Below, piece by piece: positions 54,514-64,000 of a stretch of DNA of 64,000 nt (its first letter is position 1; every line of letters starts with the position of its first letter). This stretch comes from Agarophyton chilense (taxonomy: Eukaryota > Rhodophyta > Florideophyceae > Gracilariales > Gracilariaceae): the NCBI GenBank assembly GCA_030374765.1, contig JARGXX010000003.1:372001-436000 (forward strand), in the 5' to 3' direction. A program made the translations under genes and the position numbers. Below the pieces are notes generated by a model, which was given only the letters and a program-made list of their open reading frames with translations, was not told the origin of the DNA and did not search any database.

Positions 54514-55713
54514 CAGTGCGTTTCAAAAACATATCCCTTTACAAAAACTGCGCCAAAAAGGCATTTCCCGTACTGTAGAGCACATTTCACAACAAATGAA
54601 AACCACTAAGTCAATAACACTGTTTCAAAAGTATATTTTTTATACAATCATTAGCTCAATTATGGCTCGTGGCGCAGCTCTGACACGCTCTGAACAGCTG
54701 AAAATCATGCAATTAGTAGGTCAGGGTATGATGCCAGCAGATATAGCCAGGAAACTCAAGCGCAGCCCAAAAACAATCAGCAACTTCATCGAAAACCCCG
54801 CTACATACGAAAAAAAGCGTTCAAGTGGCCGTTCTATGTCATTATCCCCGGCCGATAAGCGTTTAATTAAAAGAAACTCATGCCGTAACACTTCATCTTG
54901 CAGAAAATTTGTCAAAAATCTAAAGTTGTCTCTATCAAAATTTTCTATATGACGTGAAGTCAACCGTCAAAATTTGTTCAAGTACACAAAAATGAGGAAA
55001 ACTTTCTTTAAAAGATAATCACATGAAAAATCGAGTTAAATAATGTGCTCAAAAGGCTAATTGAAAAAAGGAATGGAATAATGTTATCTTTTCCGACGAA
55101 AAAAGTTTAAACGTGATGGTCCAGATTGCTATAAATTTTATTGGCATTATCTACGAAGATAAAAGAAATAATTTGTGACCATGCATTCATGAGGTGCATC
55201 AGTAATGTTTTAGGCTGGAATCTCTACGAAAGGAGCAACTAATATGGTTTTGTTGCAACTACAATGAACTCTTAGAAGTATTCTGAGGTTCTAAAAAACT
55301 ATCTTGTGCCTTTTGCATACTGTATTCACGGAAAGTAATTCATTTTTCAGCAAGATAATGCAACTGTGCATAAGTCCAATTATATGAAACAGTGGTTCGA
55401 TAGTCTAAATATGTCGGTTATGGAATGGCCGGCGCGCTCTCTTGACCTCAACCCTATCGAAATCATTTGGGGAATGTCGGCTAGAATCGTTTATGGATAA
55501 GGAAGGCAATTTGATACAGTTTTTGATCTAAACAATTGTATCAAAGATTGCTGGGAAAAGATTGACTGTAATGCTATCAATCTTTTTATAGAATCAATGC
55601 CAAAGCGCTGTATAAGTGTTTTACAGGCCAAAGGGGCAAAAATAAACTACTGAAATCGCGTTAGAATAAAAAGGATGCAATAAAGGTTATTTTTTTGAAA
55701 CGGTTTTTTTACT
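54514..55713 (+). mobile_element. Tc1/mariner transposon, DD34E, decayed
   Basis: About 1.2 kb. The left end follows TA at 54512-54513 and reads CAGTGCGTTTCAAAAACATA; the right end near 55713 reads, inverted, CCGTTTCAAAAAAATAACC, so terminal inverted repeats share GTTTCAAAAA. The transposase starts at 54662 (MARGAALTR) with a helix-turn-helix region and stays open to 54952; later parts are shifted into other frames with stops. The catalytic triad is visible: Asp in VIFSDEK (55095-55097), Asp in QQDNATVHKS (55354-55356) and Glu in LDLNPIEII (55459-55461). The last two are separated by exactly 34 residues in one unbroken frame, the Tc1 spacing. It is non-autonomous now. Confidence 0.88.
54662..54952 (+). 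pseudogene. Tc1-type transposase, N-terminal fragment
   Basis: 97 codons from the ATG at 54662. SEQLKIMQLVGQGMMPADI followed by ARKLKRSPKTISNFI is the paired-like helix-turn-helix that binds the inverted repeats. The frame runs out at 54952 in AT-rich sequence; the catalytic part continues in other frames up to about 55650 (SMPKRCISVLQAKGAKINY near the end). The mix of intact motifs and scattered frameshifts marks an inactive copy. Confidence 0.82.
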
Positions 55714-57056
55714 AGAAAATTTTTTCACACTGATTTTATTAGTTTTACTGTAGCCAAAACGTCGATTTTTGGAAAATTTGGGCGAGGGATATGATTTTGA
55801 AACAGACTTTAAAGTTTGCATCCGCCGGCGGTGGTCTTGGGTCATAAGCCGAGAGAGTGAGCGGAATGACAACGGTGTTCAACAGTATATGGCCGTACTG
55901 TACTGTCAGTTTGCTGTAAGTGCGGCAGAGTAGCGTCGCCGCACTGCATATGGGCCCAATCTTATTGGGGGGCGGCCATTAGGGCGCCGGCATCAGTTCT
56001 TCCTATGTTTGTTTCCCTTCGAGAAATATCACTTCCGACCGAGAGTGCTGACCAATTCTACAGTGCATGCTCGGATTTCATTCAGTGCTATTTCTTCTCA
56101 ACCTTTTTAACGTCTCTGGCTCGACGTCTGATGGGCTTTGAGTAGCTGCATCTGCTGGGATAGCCGCAGGCAATGCTGCTAGTACAGAAACAAGACGCTA
56201 CATGATGCATGAGCGACAGATGCACCGACTCTAGTCGAGTACGTCGAAGATATACAAAAAATTCAAACGCTGGCACTGGTTGGGGAAAAACCGGTTTAAT
56301 CCCAGTTTGCATGTACTCGATTTTCACATGTAATACTTTAGGCCGTCTGCCGATGCTCCTTTTATTACCCTATAGAATAAGAATCATCGATCGACGAAGA
56401 AGTGTTAATACCTAAACGCCGCTGAAGTATTGAACGACATAGATCTGGTGGCTTTGGATATAGTCAAGACCAAAAATGATACCTAGGATGATAACGCTCG
56501 TCTTCTGGCTATTGCAGAGGTTTATATGAATTCATTCCGTGACGTCCTGCAGTTGCGAGTGCAATACTGTAGAGATATCACCATAAACAGTGTCGAGATC
56601 GCTCGTCAGGTGTCGTTCTTTGGGGAGCAGGGTAGCGACGCTGTCGTCTCCAAGACGCATCGATACGCTTGTGACGGAATCACTGTTGAGATCAAGATTG
56701 AAGCAGAAAACTGGCCTGCCTATGTTTGCTTGCAAGCTATGGTCAAGCGCAAGAAAAATAAGAAAAATGGTGGCCACTTCGTGGAGGACAGCAACGAGCA
56801 TTTGATAAGACGGACTCCCGAATGACGGCATTGACGGCGTCTGGTGCTGCCTTGGTCAAGGAAAAACGACCATTGTGGCAAAATGTGTGTAGTATTCTAC
56901 TACTTCGGCGTTCCGATGGTTTCTTTGTCGCAAAATCGCGTTTGGAACTCATTACTGAGTGGCCTGGTCAGTGATAGGATAAGAAGCGACACACCGCGTA
57001 GGATGCCAGGAGGCAGGGTACATTCTTGGAACACGTGGCATCACGAGTGGAGTTGC
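55714..57056. other. No sure gene; one short unrecognised frame
   Basis: A plus-strand frame of about 100 codons at 56526-56825 starts at an ATG (MNSFRDVLQLRVQYCRD) and reads like protein, but the opposite strand is open over the same span and no motif is recognised. The rest, including the patch near 55.9-56.4 kb, shows nothing I can name. Confidence 0.35.
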
Positions 57057-57579
57057 TTGCAACGGCGCATGTAGTGGCGATCCACGTGGCTGGTTTTACT
57101 ACCCTTTGTAGCTAGACGTCCATCAGGGACCATACCCATACAGTGGTTTGGCTAAGTGCCTGACCACTGGGTATTATTTACGTATTATTTGGGCACTCAC
57201 CCTGGCACACAGTATATAGTGTACCAGAGGTGAGCGCCGACTCCCAGTAAAGGAGACAACATGGGCATCATGACTATTCTGTTCCTCGCTTAGGACTCCT
57301 TAACCGGAGATCCGGACGAGCTATAATAGATAATCAGCCCCCAACCACTTCACGAGCCGTCTCGTACCTACGTCCCATCAACGTTTTACAGTTGCACTGT
57401 TCACCCTCGCTGGCGAGTAGTGGCCTTATACCCCACTTCCAGCTCGCTGGTGTTGTAGCTCTACCACCCCCTTTCCTTCGCTGCAAGCGACCCATCGGCA
57501 GTCGGAACGCTGTCGCAGGTGTCTGCTCTCTCCGTTACAGTGGATACTACAATGTGGCTTCACGCGCCGACAGTTGTCA
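57057..57579 (+). repeat. Solo LTR of the Gypsy-A family
   Basis: It matches the Gypsy-A LTR (minus strand, 6570-6123), including CCTTAACCGGAGATCC. It starts near TTGCAACGGCGCAT and ends CAGTTGTCA. No gag or pol of this family adjoins it. The flanking 5-mers do not match, so a clean duplication is not seen and the exact ends may be off by a few bases. Confidence 0.65.
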
Positions 57580-57649
57580 GTAGGTGCTCGGAGCCTCTGA
57601 GTACCTCACCCGAGCGATCAAATTGGGTGTGTGAGATTTTCCAACGGTG

Positions 57650-58895
57650 CAGTTTATAAGGGGTGTGGTGTTTCCGAGAATCGCCCAAACTGAGGAAGAC
57701 CGCAAGCTTGCGCAGTTGAACCTCTACAACGGAACGAGAATAGACATCTAAGAGAGTGTTTCAGAAGAGTATGCAATGGCACAAGTGGCACTGGGGCTGA
57801 TGTCGTTCTCTGCTGTCGTCTTATGGAACGAAGAAGGTGCCAGAAGAAACCCACGTCTCATGATCAATCTTCATCCCCAGTCACAGTTCTGGACGCATCG
57901 GTGCTCAAAGATGGAAACGTTGACGTCGTCCGACTTGTATCTAGAGGCAGGCGAAAACCTTATGTCTTGGGATTTGTAGGGCGGCTACCGCCATCTACGG
58001 TGGCAACAGACAATGCGCAACTACTTCCTCTTCGGTTACGAGAACCGGTTTTACCACTGTTTCGCATCCCCCTTTTTGTTGGGGCCCATCTGTGCTGTGG
58101 TTCACGAATATAAGGCGGCCGTTGGCGCAATACATGATGATCCACGAATAAGGGGATGGACCGAGTGCTTCCCTACTTTGATGACTTTCTATAGGCGCCC
58201 TCTCGTCTCAGTCGCGCTTCTACGGCTTCGGACTGCATAGAAGTCAGAGATATATATTCACGGCTGTTTCGGCCGCAGAAGTGGTCACGAAATCCGACGA
58301 AAGGGGGCTGCAAAGGCTCACAGAGGCTGGACCATCTAGGTGTGCACTTCGACACAATGGGCAAATATCTACGCATCGGACGAAAAAGTGGTTCACGTTT
58401 GCCGGCTTGCACGCGCCATCGCAGTCTTGGAGAAGCAAAATGCTCGGCTGGGGCCCATCCATCTTCTCCGTAGTTTGTGTGGCGTGTGTATTTGGCTTAC
58501 CCTGGCCATCCTGCAGGCCCGCTTCCACACCCGGTCGCTGTGCTGCGACAGAGCAGCTGCGGAACGAAACAACAGAGAAGCAAAGGCGCAGCACCCGCAG
58601 AGAGTACCTTCGCCACTTTTGCGAACTTTTTTGGCATTGTGTGAGTCCAGTCGCAACTCCGCCGCTGGTAGCGCTCCTGCTGTAGAGCAATCCCAAATGG
58701 GGAAATACCTTTCGGGTGTTCGAGTCCCACTCTCGTGGAGAGGGATAACTCATCGAACAAGCATTCGTGGCACCGTTGTGTAGGTGTAAGATCACAGTGG
58801 TTAACGCTATACCTACGAAGGTGATGAACCCAGGAAAAGGGGAAGAATCAACGGGGGGTCCAAGGACAAGAATATTCCGTGGAGAACGGCAAAGT
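57650..58895 (+). mobile_element. Decayed DIRS-like reverse transcriptase region
   Basis: Plus-strand coding-like pieces resemble the RT of DIRS-type (tyrosine-recombinase) retroelements: a GGYRHLRWQQ block, then YENRFYHCFASPF at the place of the Gly/Leu-Pro-Phe motif, then a WTECFPTLMTF stretch where the catalytic strand should be. Further on, LGVHFDTMGKYL, EKVVHVCRLARAIAVLEKQN and LLRSLCGVCIWLTLAI resemble the region that follows RT in these elements. No LTR, integrase or recombinase is visible. The assignment is by pattern memory only. Heavily broken. A Gypsy-B-family solo LTR is inserted at its 3' side. Confidence 0.45.
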
Positions 58896-59529
58896 TGTCG
58901 TACAATCACCTCTGGCGTATGCTACTGTCTTGACTCGGGAGTGTGGTGACGGTCAACCGTAGGGAGCGTGTTGATGCTCAACCTTAGATGGTAAACGTAA
59001 TAAACGTCGATGGTAACAGGGCACCGTGAAAACCCGCAGGGGAAAACGGCGGGGCAGCTAGCCTATACCGTGTAGGTGAACGATGGTAGGCGTCGACGCG
59101 CGGGAAAGCCTGTGTGATAGTTGAGAAACAATGAACCAAAAGGTATAGTCGTGACCCAAGTGATGCCTGTCTTTATCAGATTAGGATGGGGGAGGTGCAG
59201 ATCCCTATATGCAGTGGACTGCACTCTCCAGATCACCCGGGAGATGCCAGCAAGGCACGGTCTCTGACCAAGTGTCAGAGACCTAGCCAGCACTGGCTAC
59301 AGTGCCAGGTGGCCACTCCACTACTCTACTAAAATAAACATAATTACAATTACAATTACTAACAATTACTCACTCAGAAGGTACATGTCAACACTACACG
59401 TGGCTGATAACATTTAGATGGTAGCTCGCCCGGAGCTGCATGGCTTATGATCCCTCGCATCCATCACCTACAAGGTCAGTGTAGTATATCGACAACCTCA
59501 AAGGTCGAACCTTTTGCAAATATACCACA
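58896..59529 (-). repeat. Solo LTR of the Gypsy-B family, with TSD
   Basis: Minus strand, 634 bp, from TGTGGTATATTTGC at 59529 to TTGTACGACA at 58896. It aligns along its full length with the Gypsy-B LTRs. AAAGT occurs just outside both ends (58891-58895 and 59530-59534), a perfect 5-bp target-site duplication. It is the usual product of recombination between the two LTRs of a former full element. Confidence 0.93.
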
Positions 59530-60436
59530 AAAGTGTAGGGCAAAAATGTAGGGCGATATAGGACGCACGACCAAGCGTACAGACCTATGAAAGGGGTATC
59601 CACACTGGATAAGCGAAATAAAGACGGGTAAAAACAAACCTATGCAGGGGTTGTGTACTGTCCTAAACACAGGAAACCCAACAAAAGAAAGAAACACACC
59701 AAAAAACGGTACAATGTCGCCTGAGCTTCCCGAGGATATAGATAAGCCAAACCGGTCGTGGTTCCTCTTGTTAAGAGAAGGAGACCCGTCTAGGCGACAT
59801 AATCTGGAGCCAAGCACTCGGTTACCATTTACTTGGTGGTAGCGATGGCGGTGAAGCCATCGCTTAAGACTATTCTAGACAGTGAACTACACGTGTAGAC
59901 TATAGTAGTGCAAACCAATCCTGGTCCATATACGTATCATGAGTGTAACCCCAGCCTTGGACGTCCATCCTGTGAAAAAGCGATAATAACGGTTGAGCCC
60001 GGTAAGCCGCCAGGCCCTGAAGGATCTTGCAGGTGACACGTGTACGGGTCGACGTCAGGTGGACTCATGTAGATTATTAATTTTATTTTATTAGTGTAAT
60101 AGATTAACACTACAGTGCCAGGGAGATCTCAGCGCCTCTCCAGTACTATTTACTTGGCTCGAGTGACGCTTCTCTCTTATAGTACGGTAGGCACCGTTAG
60201 GATACTAAATAACCTTTGGTATATTAGTTCCACCCTTTGGTCTTCAGGCCAGCGTTTCCGTAGCTCCAACCTGTAGGACTACGCAGTAAACGCCGGCCCA
60301 TTGCACCAAGTACTCTGGGAGTGCCGCCGTCAAGGATTCGAACCTCAGGACCCGCTCTACAACGCTACCACCGGTCGAGACCCGTACGCTGACTTAACCC
60401 TTCATTGCGTTACACATCCGTCCACTATGGTACTAC
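59530..60436. other. Unassigned region with hairpin and LTR-like sequence
   Basis: A perfect 9-bp hairpin, AGCGATGGC-GGTGAA-GCCATCGCT, lies at 59841-59864. A short coding-like stretch, SPELPEDIDKPNRSWFLLL, lies just before it. From about 60.03 to 60.2 kb the layout (CACGTGTA, an AT-rich run, then CACTACAGTGCCAGG) faintly recalls the Gypsy-B LTR. No gene is recognised. Confidence 0.4.
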
Positions 60437-60580
60437 TGTAGAGACTTAACTAACGTACTTTTTAAGGTGTCTAAAACACTAAAACTAATAATACTCATAA
60501 AATCGTTGACGTGGCCCGGATGTATGGGATGCCCTATGAATGGTGCCCCGACCGGTTATACGCACACACGTTGCTCTACA
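60437..60580 (-). repeat. 3' LTR of Gypsy-C (short)
   Basis: On the minus strand it runs from TGTAGAGCAACG (60580) to CTCTACA (60437). The ends form a perfect 7-bp inverted repeat, as in the LTRs of Gypsy-A and Gypsy-B. A purine tract, AAGGAGGGGGAGA, abuts the start (60594-60581 read on the minus strand). At 144 bp it is short, and without the 5' copy the inner end is a proposal. Confidence 0.55.
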
Positions 60581-60661
60581 TCTCCCCCTCCTTAAAGTTG
60601 GATTACGGGGACATATCGCAATCCGAAGCGACGTACGAACAACGTAAAAGGTCCTTCCATC

Positions 60662-62426
60662 ATGGGTATCACCGATGTTCCGGTTCCTCGTAAGAAACTC
60701 TCGTCTGACTCACACAGCCCGATTAATTCCAACATCTCTTCTTTTTCTAATTTGCAGCCTGCTGAAACCTTTCCAAATGGAATGAATCCATTTCCAGACG
60801 ACAACGATCAAGTTCCTACCGGTGCGCCGAGCTCTGCGGGATCACAATTTCACAATGGTTTCCTATCAGCTCCGCTTCCTCAGGGGACTTCTCAACCTTG
60901 CGTGAACAACCTCGTCGACGCTTCCGTTTGTAATTCGCCCCAAGCGATGCTCGTCTCAGCGAATGAATCCAGTTGGATATCGCGCGAATCGCTGGTGGTG
61001 TCAGACTATTTTCAGGACAATTTCATCTATTCCAAAGCCCCCTGGTTCCATCCCACTATGGTTCTCAACAATCAGTTGATGAACTCCTATGTGGAGGATG
61101 AGTACCTTCCTGGTGAACTTCCGGTTCAAATTGTCCGTTCTTTCGATTGGAGGACCCACTTTGCGGTGGACTCTAGTACGCTCCTATGCAGGAGAAACAA
61201 AAGTGTCGATGATGCGAGGTCCGCTATGGCGCGTCTGGCCTATCAGCGACTCAACCGCACCTTAGGTGACTTTCCCGTACCGTTGGAGTACGACTTTGAT
61301 GATCGTTTCTACTCGCAGTGAATTATCCTATGGAGATAACCTAGCTGCCTCTCCGGAAACGTAGTACCATGATCCTGGTGGTCATAAGCTTTCTCCATAC
61401 ATGACGTGTTGGATCAGACCGATTCTCCGGGCGGAATTTCGATATGTATCGAGATAATCTCAGAGAATTTTCTGCCAGATGATCCGCTTCGAGCGGAAAG
61501 CTCGTTCCCGATTCGGGTGTTTCGTACTGTATCCGAACGTTGAGGTTGAACGCTTCCATCCGCGTTTTCTTCGAGGGAAGTACGTACCCTTCCCCAGATG
61601 GTAAAACCAGGTCGAAGTACCCCGTGGGTGTTACGCAGAACTTCCTCCGTGCCTTACCTGTACAGGTTCAAGATTGTTAGCCGATGAGCACCCGGGATAC
61701 TGGAACTTGGTTCTGGCCGAATGAGCAACCCGCGTTGCGGCATTCATCCTTTGGGAGACCTATGATCAGAACCGATTGTAGTATCTTCCAATGGCTCTTC
61801 GGTCAACAATTCGAGCACTTGATCTCTACCCAGCGTTGGGCTCGGAAGAGAATTGTCTAGAAACTCAATACTTACTGAGCGTCATCGATAGTGTCGATTG
61901 GGAAACTGTCCCTCCTTCGAATCGCGCTTTCGGACAAGCATTTCTGTATGAGCGGTCTACGGGACGCTGGCATCCAGGTGCTGGTGACTTTGTGTACTAC
62001 GAACCACGGGAGGGTGTGGTTACAACCGCTGCCCATGCGGGGGCGCTGCGGCAACTGTCTCGGGGCCTCCCAGCACGACATCCAACTGGATTTATATACT
62101 CTGACACCACTCCGGTTGCCATCGATACCGATGATCCAAACAAAGATAACGAGGATGTTGTCGTCTCTGGAGGGACTGCTTCTAGGGGAGTAGCCGGTCC
62201 GAGTGGCGATACGGATGCTCCGGCGGGTTCGAGATTTACGACGCTCGCACCGAGTCCGGTTGATCCGCAAGTTGCGGCGATGCGCCTTCGTGTCCAATCT
62301 ATTCTTGTGGAAGTCCCTCTCATCATAATTGAAATGGGAGAGCTCCTAGCCCTTGCGGCGCAGAGATATCAACTAAATGCTGGCGCCTCCAAAAGTGGTG
62401 GGGCTGGTCCTTCGGCTGGGGAATAA
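60662..62426 (+). pseudogene. Antisense gene of Gypsy-C (convergent with pol)
   Basis: It begins at the ATG at 60662 (MGITDVPVPRKKL), about 80 bp inside the 3' LTR, and ends at a stop at 62426. The start is Ser/Pro/Asn-rich; the middle holds YLPGELPVQIV and FDWRTHFAVD. The end contains IDSVDWETVPP, GDFVYYEPREGVVTT, TGFIYSDTTP and a closing leucine-rich helix (VPLIIIEMGELLALAAQRY). The last third aligns well with the antisense gene of Gypsy-A, and more weakly with that of Gypsy-B. No known domain is recognised. It is a fossil with a few breaks. Confidence 0.78.
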
Positions 62427-62583
62427 TTGTCCCAAAGGGAGATAGACTCACCTCCGTCTGGTGGATAGGTGACTTGAGTAGTTTTAAAAATCATCTTGTC
62501 ATAATAACTTTTGTGCTTCTCGACTTCTTCGAATTCTCGACTTCTTTGACTTCTCGACTTCTTCAATTCATTGCCGTTTCGGT
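62427..62583. repeat. CTTCTCGA-rich spacer of Gypsy-C
   Basis: Repeated CTTCTCGACTTCTT and GACTTCTTCGAATTC words separate the convergent genes, as in Gypsy-A at 640-880. Confidence 0.55.
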
Positions 62584-62820
62584 TTATCCAACTTGGGCAC
62601 AGTTCAAGTTAAAAGGTAGCGGTGTACCGGTTCTTCGGTGAAAAGATATAATTTTGGACCTCGGTAAGTGTCCAACAGGTTCCCAAGTGTTTTTGGCAGG
62701 ATTGTATCCATACCATCGGATTTGATAACCGTAGTTTCCAGTTAAGGTGATTTCGTGACGAACAACGTGATCCACCACAAACTTCTGTGGGTATACATTG
62801 GGTATTTCCGCCCTCATGAC
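62584..62820 (-). pseudogene. Chromodomain of Gypsy-C pol
   Basis: The minus strand reads VVDHVVRHEI, then YQIRWYGYNPAKNTWEP, then LPRSKIISFHRRTG: a full chromodomain with its aromatic strand, NTWEP block and helix. It is a close match to the Gypsy-A chromodomain. Confidence 0.9.
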
Positions 62821-63639
62821 GTATTCCAGTCTCGAGATCCTTTGTCGGACTCAAAAGAGTTTAGGAGCGAGCCTCAAGTGAGAGATTCCAACTTCGAAAC
62901 GTGTTCCGATCACTCGCGACTTCGTCGAGAACCGTGGTGACGGCGTAATTCTAACTTTCGCTAAAACGATCAAGTCGATCACCTCCATGTTCTTCGTGAA
63001 GCTCTCGTAAGTTCGAGTTAATCTAGAATAGGTCCGCGGGCATTAGACGTCAAACCGATGAGCGGCGACTTCCAAAAAACAGCGGAATGCCGTTTTCGAT
63101 TGACCATCCATCCTAACGGGGAATCTCGTGCTTCACACTCCTTTTGCAGCGTGATGGAACACCCAGAGGGTCCTATCCACTCTCATTGGCATGGCATAAA
63201 CATTCGGCGTCCCAAGGCACTGTGTATCAGCGAGGTTGAAAAGTGCCGTACAATCCAGGGTATCTTTTCGGCACTGTCAAGTCAGAGACCCGTTTGATGA
63301 CGGTTCGCGGCTTACGAATGTGTGGCATAACGTCTAGACGTGGTACTGTGCAGTGCTCCGTTGTTTCGCAGCATTATGCTGTCCAGTACATGTGACCTCT
63401 TCTCTGCAGCAGTTCCAACCTGTTTCTATTCAAGAACTTCTTTCATCTTTCTTTGCAATGGCGATGTTCTTCTCTTCTACACTTTTGCGTGTCCGTTCAG
63501 GTGCCCCCCTCCTTAGGCGGGTTCACTGGAGTCGTGACTACCTGAGTAGGTGGGGTCACCCTCGTGATAGTTGTCGGGATTCCCCGAGGTTCTTTCGTTG
63601 AGGTAGAAGAGACTGTAATAACAGTTTCCGAACTCTTTG

Positions 63640-64000
63640 GTAGGTCAGGCAAGCCGCGGGTTATATGTGGGACAGAATCTCTGGTCGCGAGGGCGAACTG
63701 TCCGTTGGCGATTGCCCATTACCAGGAAGGTAGTAGGTTGTAGTAAGACTTCCGTTGTTAACGGTGGGGCTCTAGTCACGATATCAAGAGAAAACCGTTC
63801 ATGCTGTTTGTCGACTTCCAATACCACTGTGGTATCATCGACTGAGATGACTCGGTATGGTCCGTCAGCAATCGGTGAGAGTTTGTCCCATTTATCCTTT
63901 TCAGGATTGTAGTATTCCTTGCGTACGAATACGAAATCGTTAACCGCTATCTGAGGTAAAGGCTTGTGGATTCGATCATCGAAATTACGCTTAGAAGCGA
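63640..64000 (-). pseudogene. Integrase C-terminal (GPY/F) module of Gypsy-C
   Basis: The minus strand reads DKWDKLSPIADGPYRVISV followed by DDTTVVLEVDKQHERFSLD. The GPYRV block is the GPY/F module of chromovirus integrases, and it precedes the chromodomain. The catalytic core lies beyond the right edge. 62940-63640 between the two modules is linker-like, with nothing further recognised. Confidence 0.8.

Larger units (their letters stand above)
60437..64000 (-). mobile_element. Gypsy-C: 3' part of a Ty3/Gypsy chromovirus, continues beyond the window
   Basis: Read right to left: the integrase C-terminal GPY/F module (about 64.0-63.64 kb), chromodomain (62820-62584), CT-rich spacer, antisense gene (60662-62426, plus strand), polypurine tract (60594-60581) and a short 3' LTR (60580-60437). 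The chromodomain and antisense gene are close relatives of those of Gypsy-A, but the LTR sequences differ. RT, protease, gag and the 5' LTR lie outside the window. The visible part is broken in a handful of places. Confidence 0.85.

Noticed and set aside
57650-58895. LINE-type reverse transcriptase
   Set aside because: No endonuclease, no A-rich tail, and the motifs fit DIRS-type RT better; still uncertain.
60334-60344. Possible tRNA gene or tRNA-derived SINE (minus strand box B GGTTCGAATCC)
   Set aside because: The box-B word is perfect, but no acceptor stem pairs, the anticodon arm is absent and the box A candidate is too close. Probably chance.

Overview
The window looks like nuclear DNA from a eukaryote with compact, apparently intronless genes. 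Four host genes can be read as single open frames, and the rest is packed with LTR retrotransposons. Long intronless genes, a NUMOD3-motif protein, an atypical bHLH protein and a heavy Copia/Gypsy load fit a florideophyte red alga of the Chondrus type. This is an inference from gene style, not from a diagnostic marker.

Layout. 1-6570: a decayed minus-strand Ty3/Gypsy chromovirus (Gypsy-A), running off the left edge. 6571-6922 and 13514-15022: two halves of a decayed acidic minus-strand gene, split by a nearly whole Copia element (Copia-1, 6923-13513) with matching LTRs and a 5-bp target-site duplication. 15023-18360: no sure gene, with two unrecognised coding-like stretches. About 18360-42315: a nest of retroelements made of two Copia families in both orientations, an older Copia (Copia-4) and a large Gypsy chromovirus (Gypsy-B, 29474-41675) that sits inside the gag of Copia-4. 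42473-50032: a GC-rich gene island with a VAP/MSP-domain protein (+), a NUMOD3-motif protein (-), a small basic-ended protein (+) and a bHLH protein (-). 50033-57056: mostly gene-free, with a decayed Tc1/mariner DD34E transposon. 57057-60436: a solo LTR, remnants of a DIRS-like reverse transcriptase, and a second solo LTR with a perfect 5-bp duplication. 60437-64000: the 3' part of a third Gypsy chromovirus (Gypsy-C, minus strand), running off the right edge.

The most interesting signal is shared by the three diverged Gypsy chromoviruses. Between pol and the 3' LTR each carries a long gene in the opposite orientation, convergent with pol. The antisense products of Gypsy-A and Gypsy-C are clearly related to each other, and that of Gypsy-B is a distant relative. 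In each element the two convergent genes are separated by a short, low-complexity spacer that is purine-rich on the pol strand. I do not recognise the antisense protein; it shows no obvious signal peptide or membrane span.

The Copia families all carry a primer-binding site matching the anticodon region of initiator methionine tRNA (GGTTATGGGCCCAG), as in Drosophila copia, rather than the usual tRNA 3' end. All LTR elements are described as fossils; Copia-1 is the freshest and has only a few breaks.
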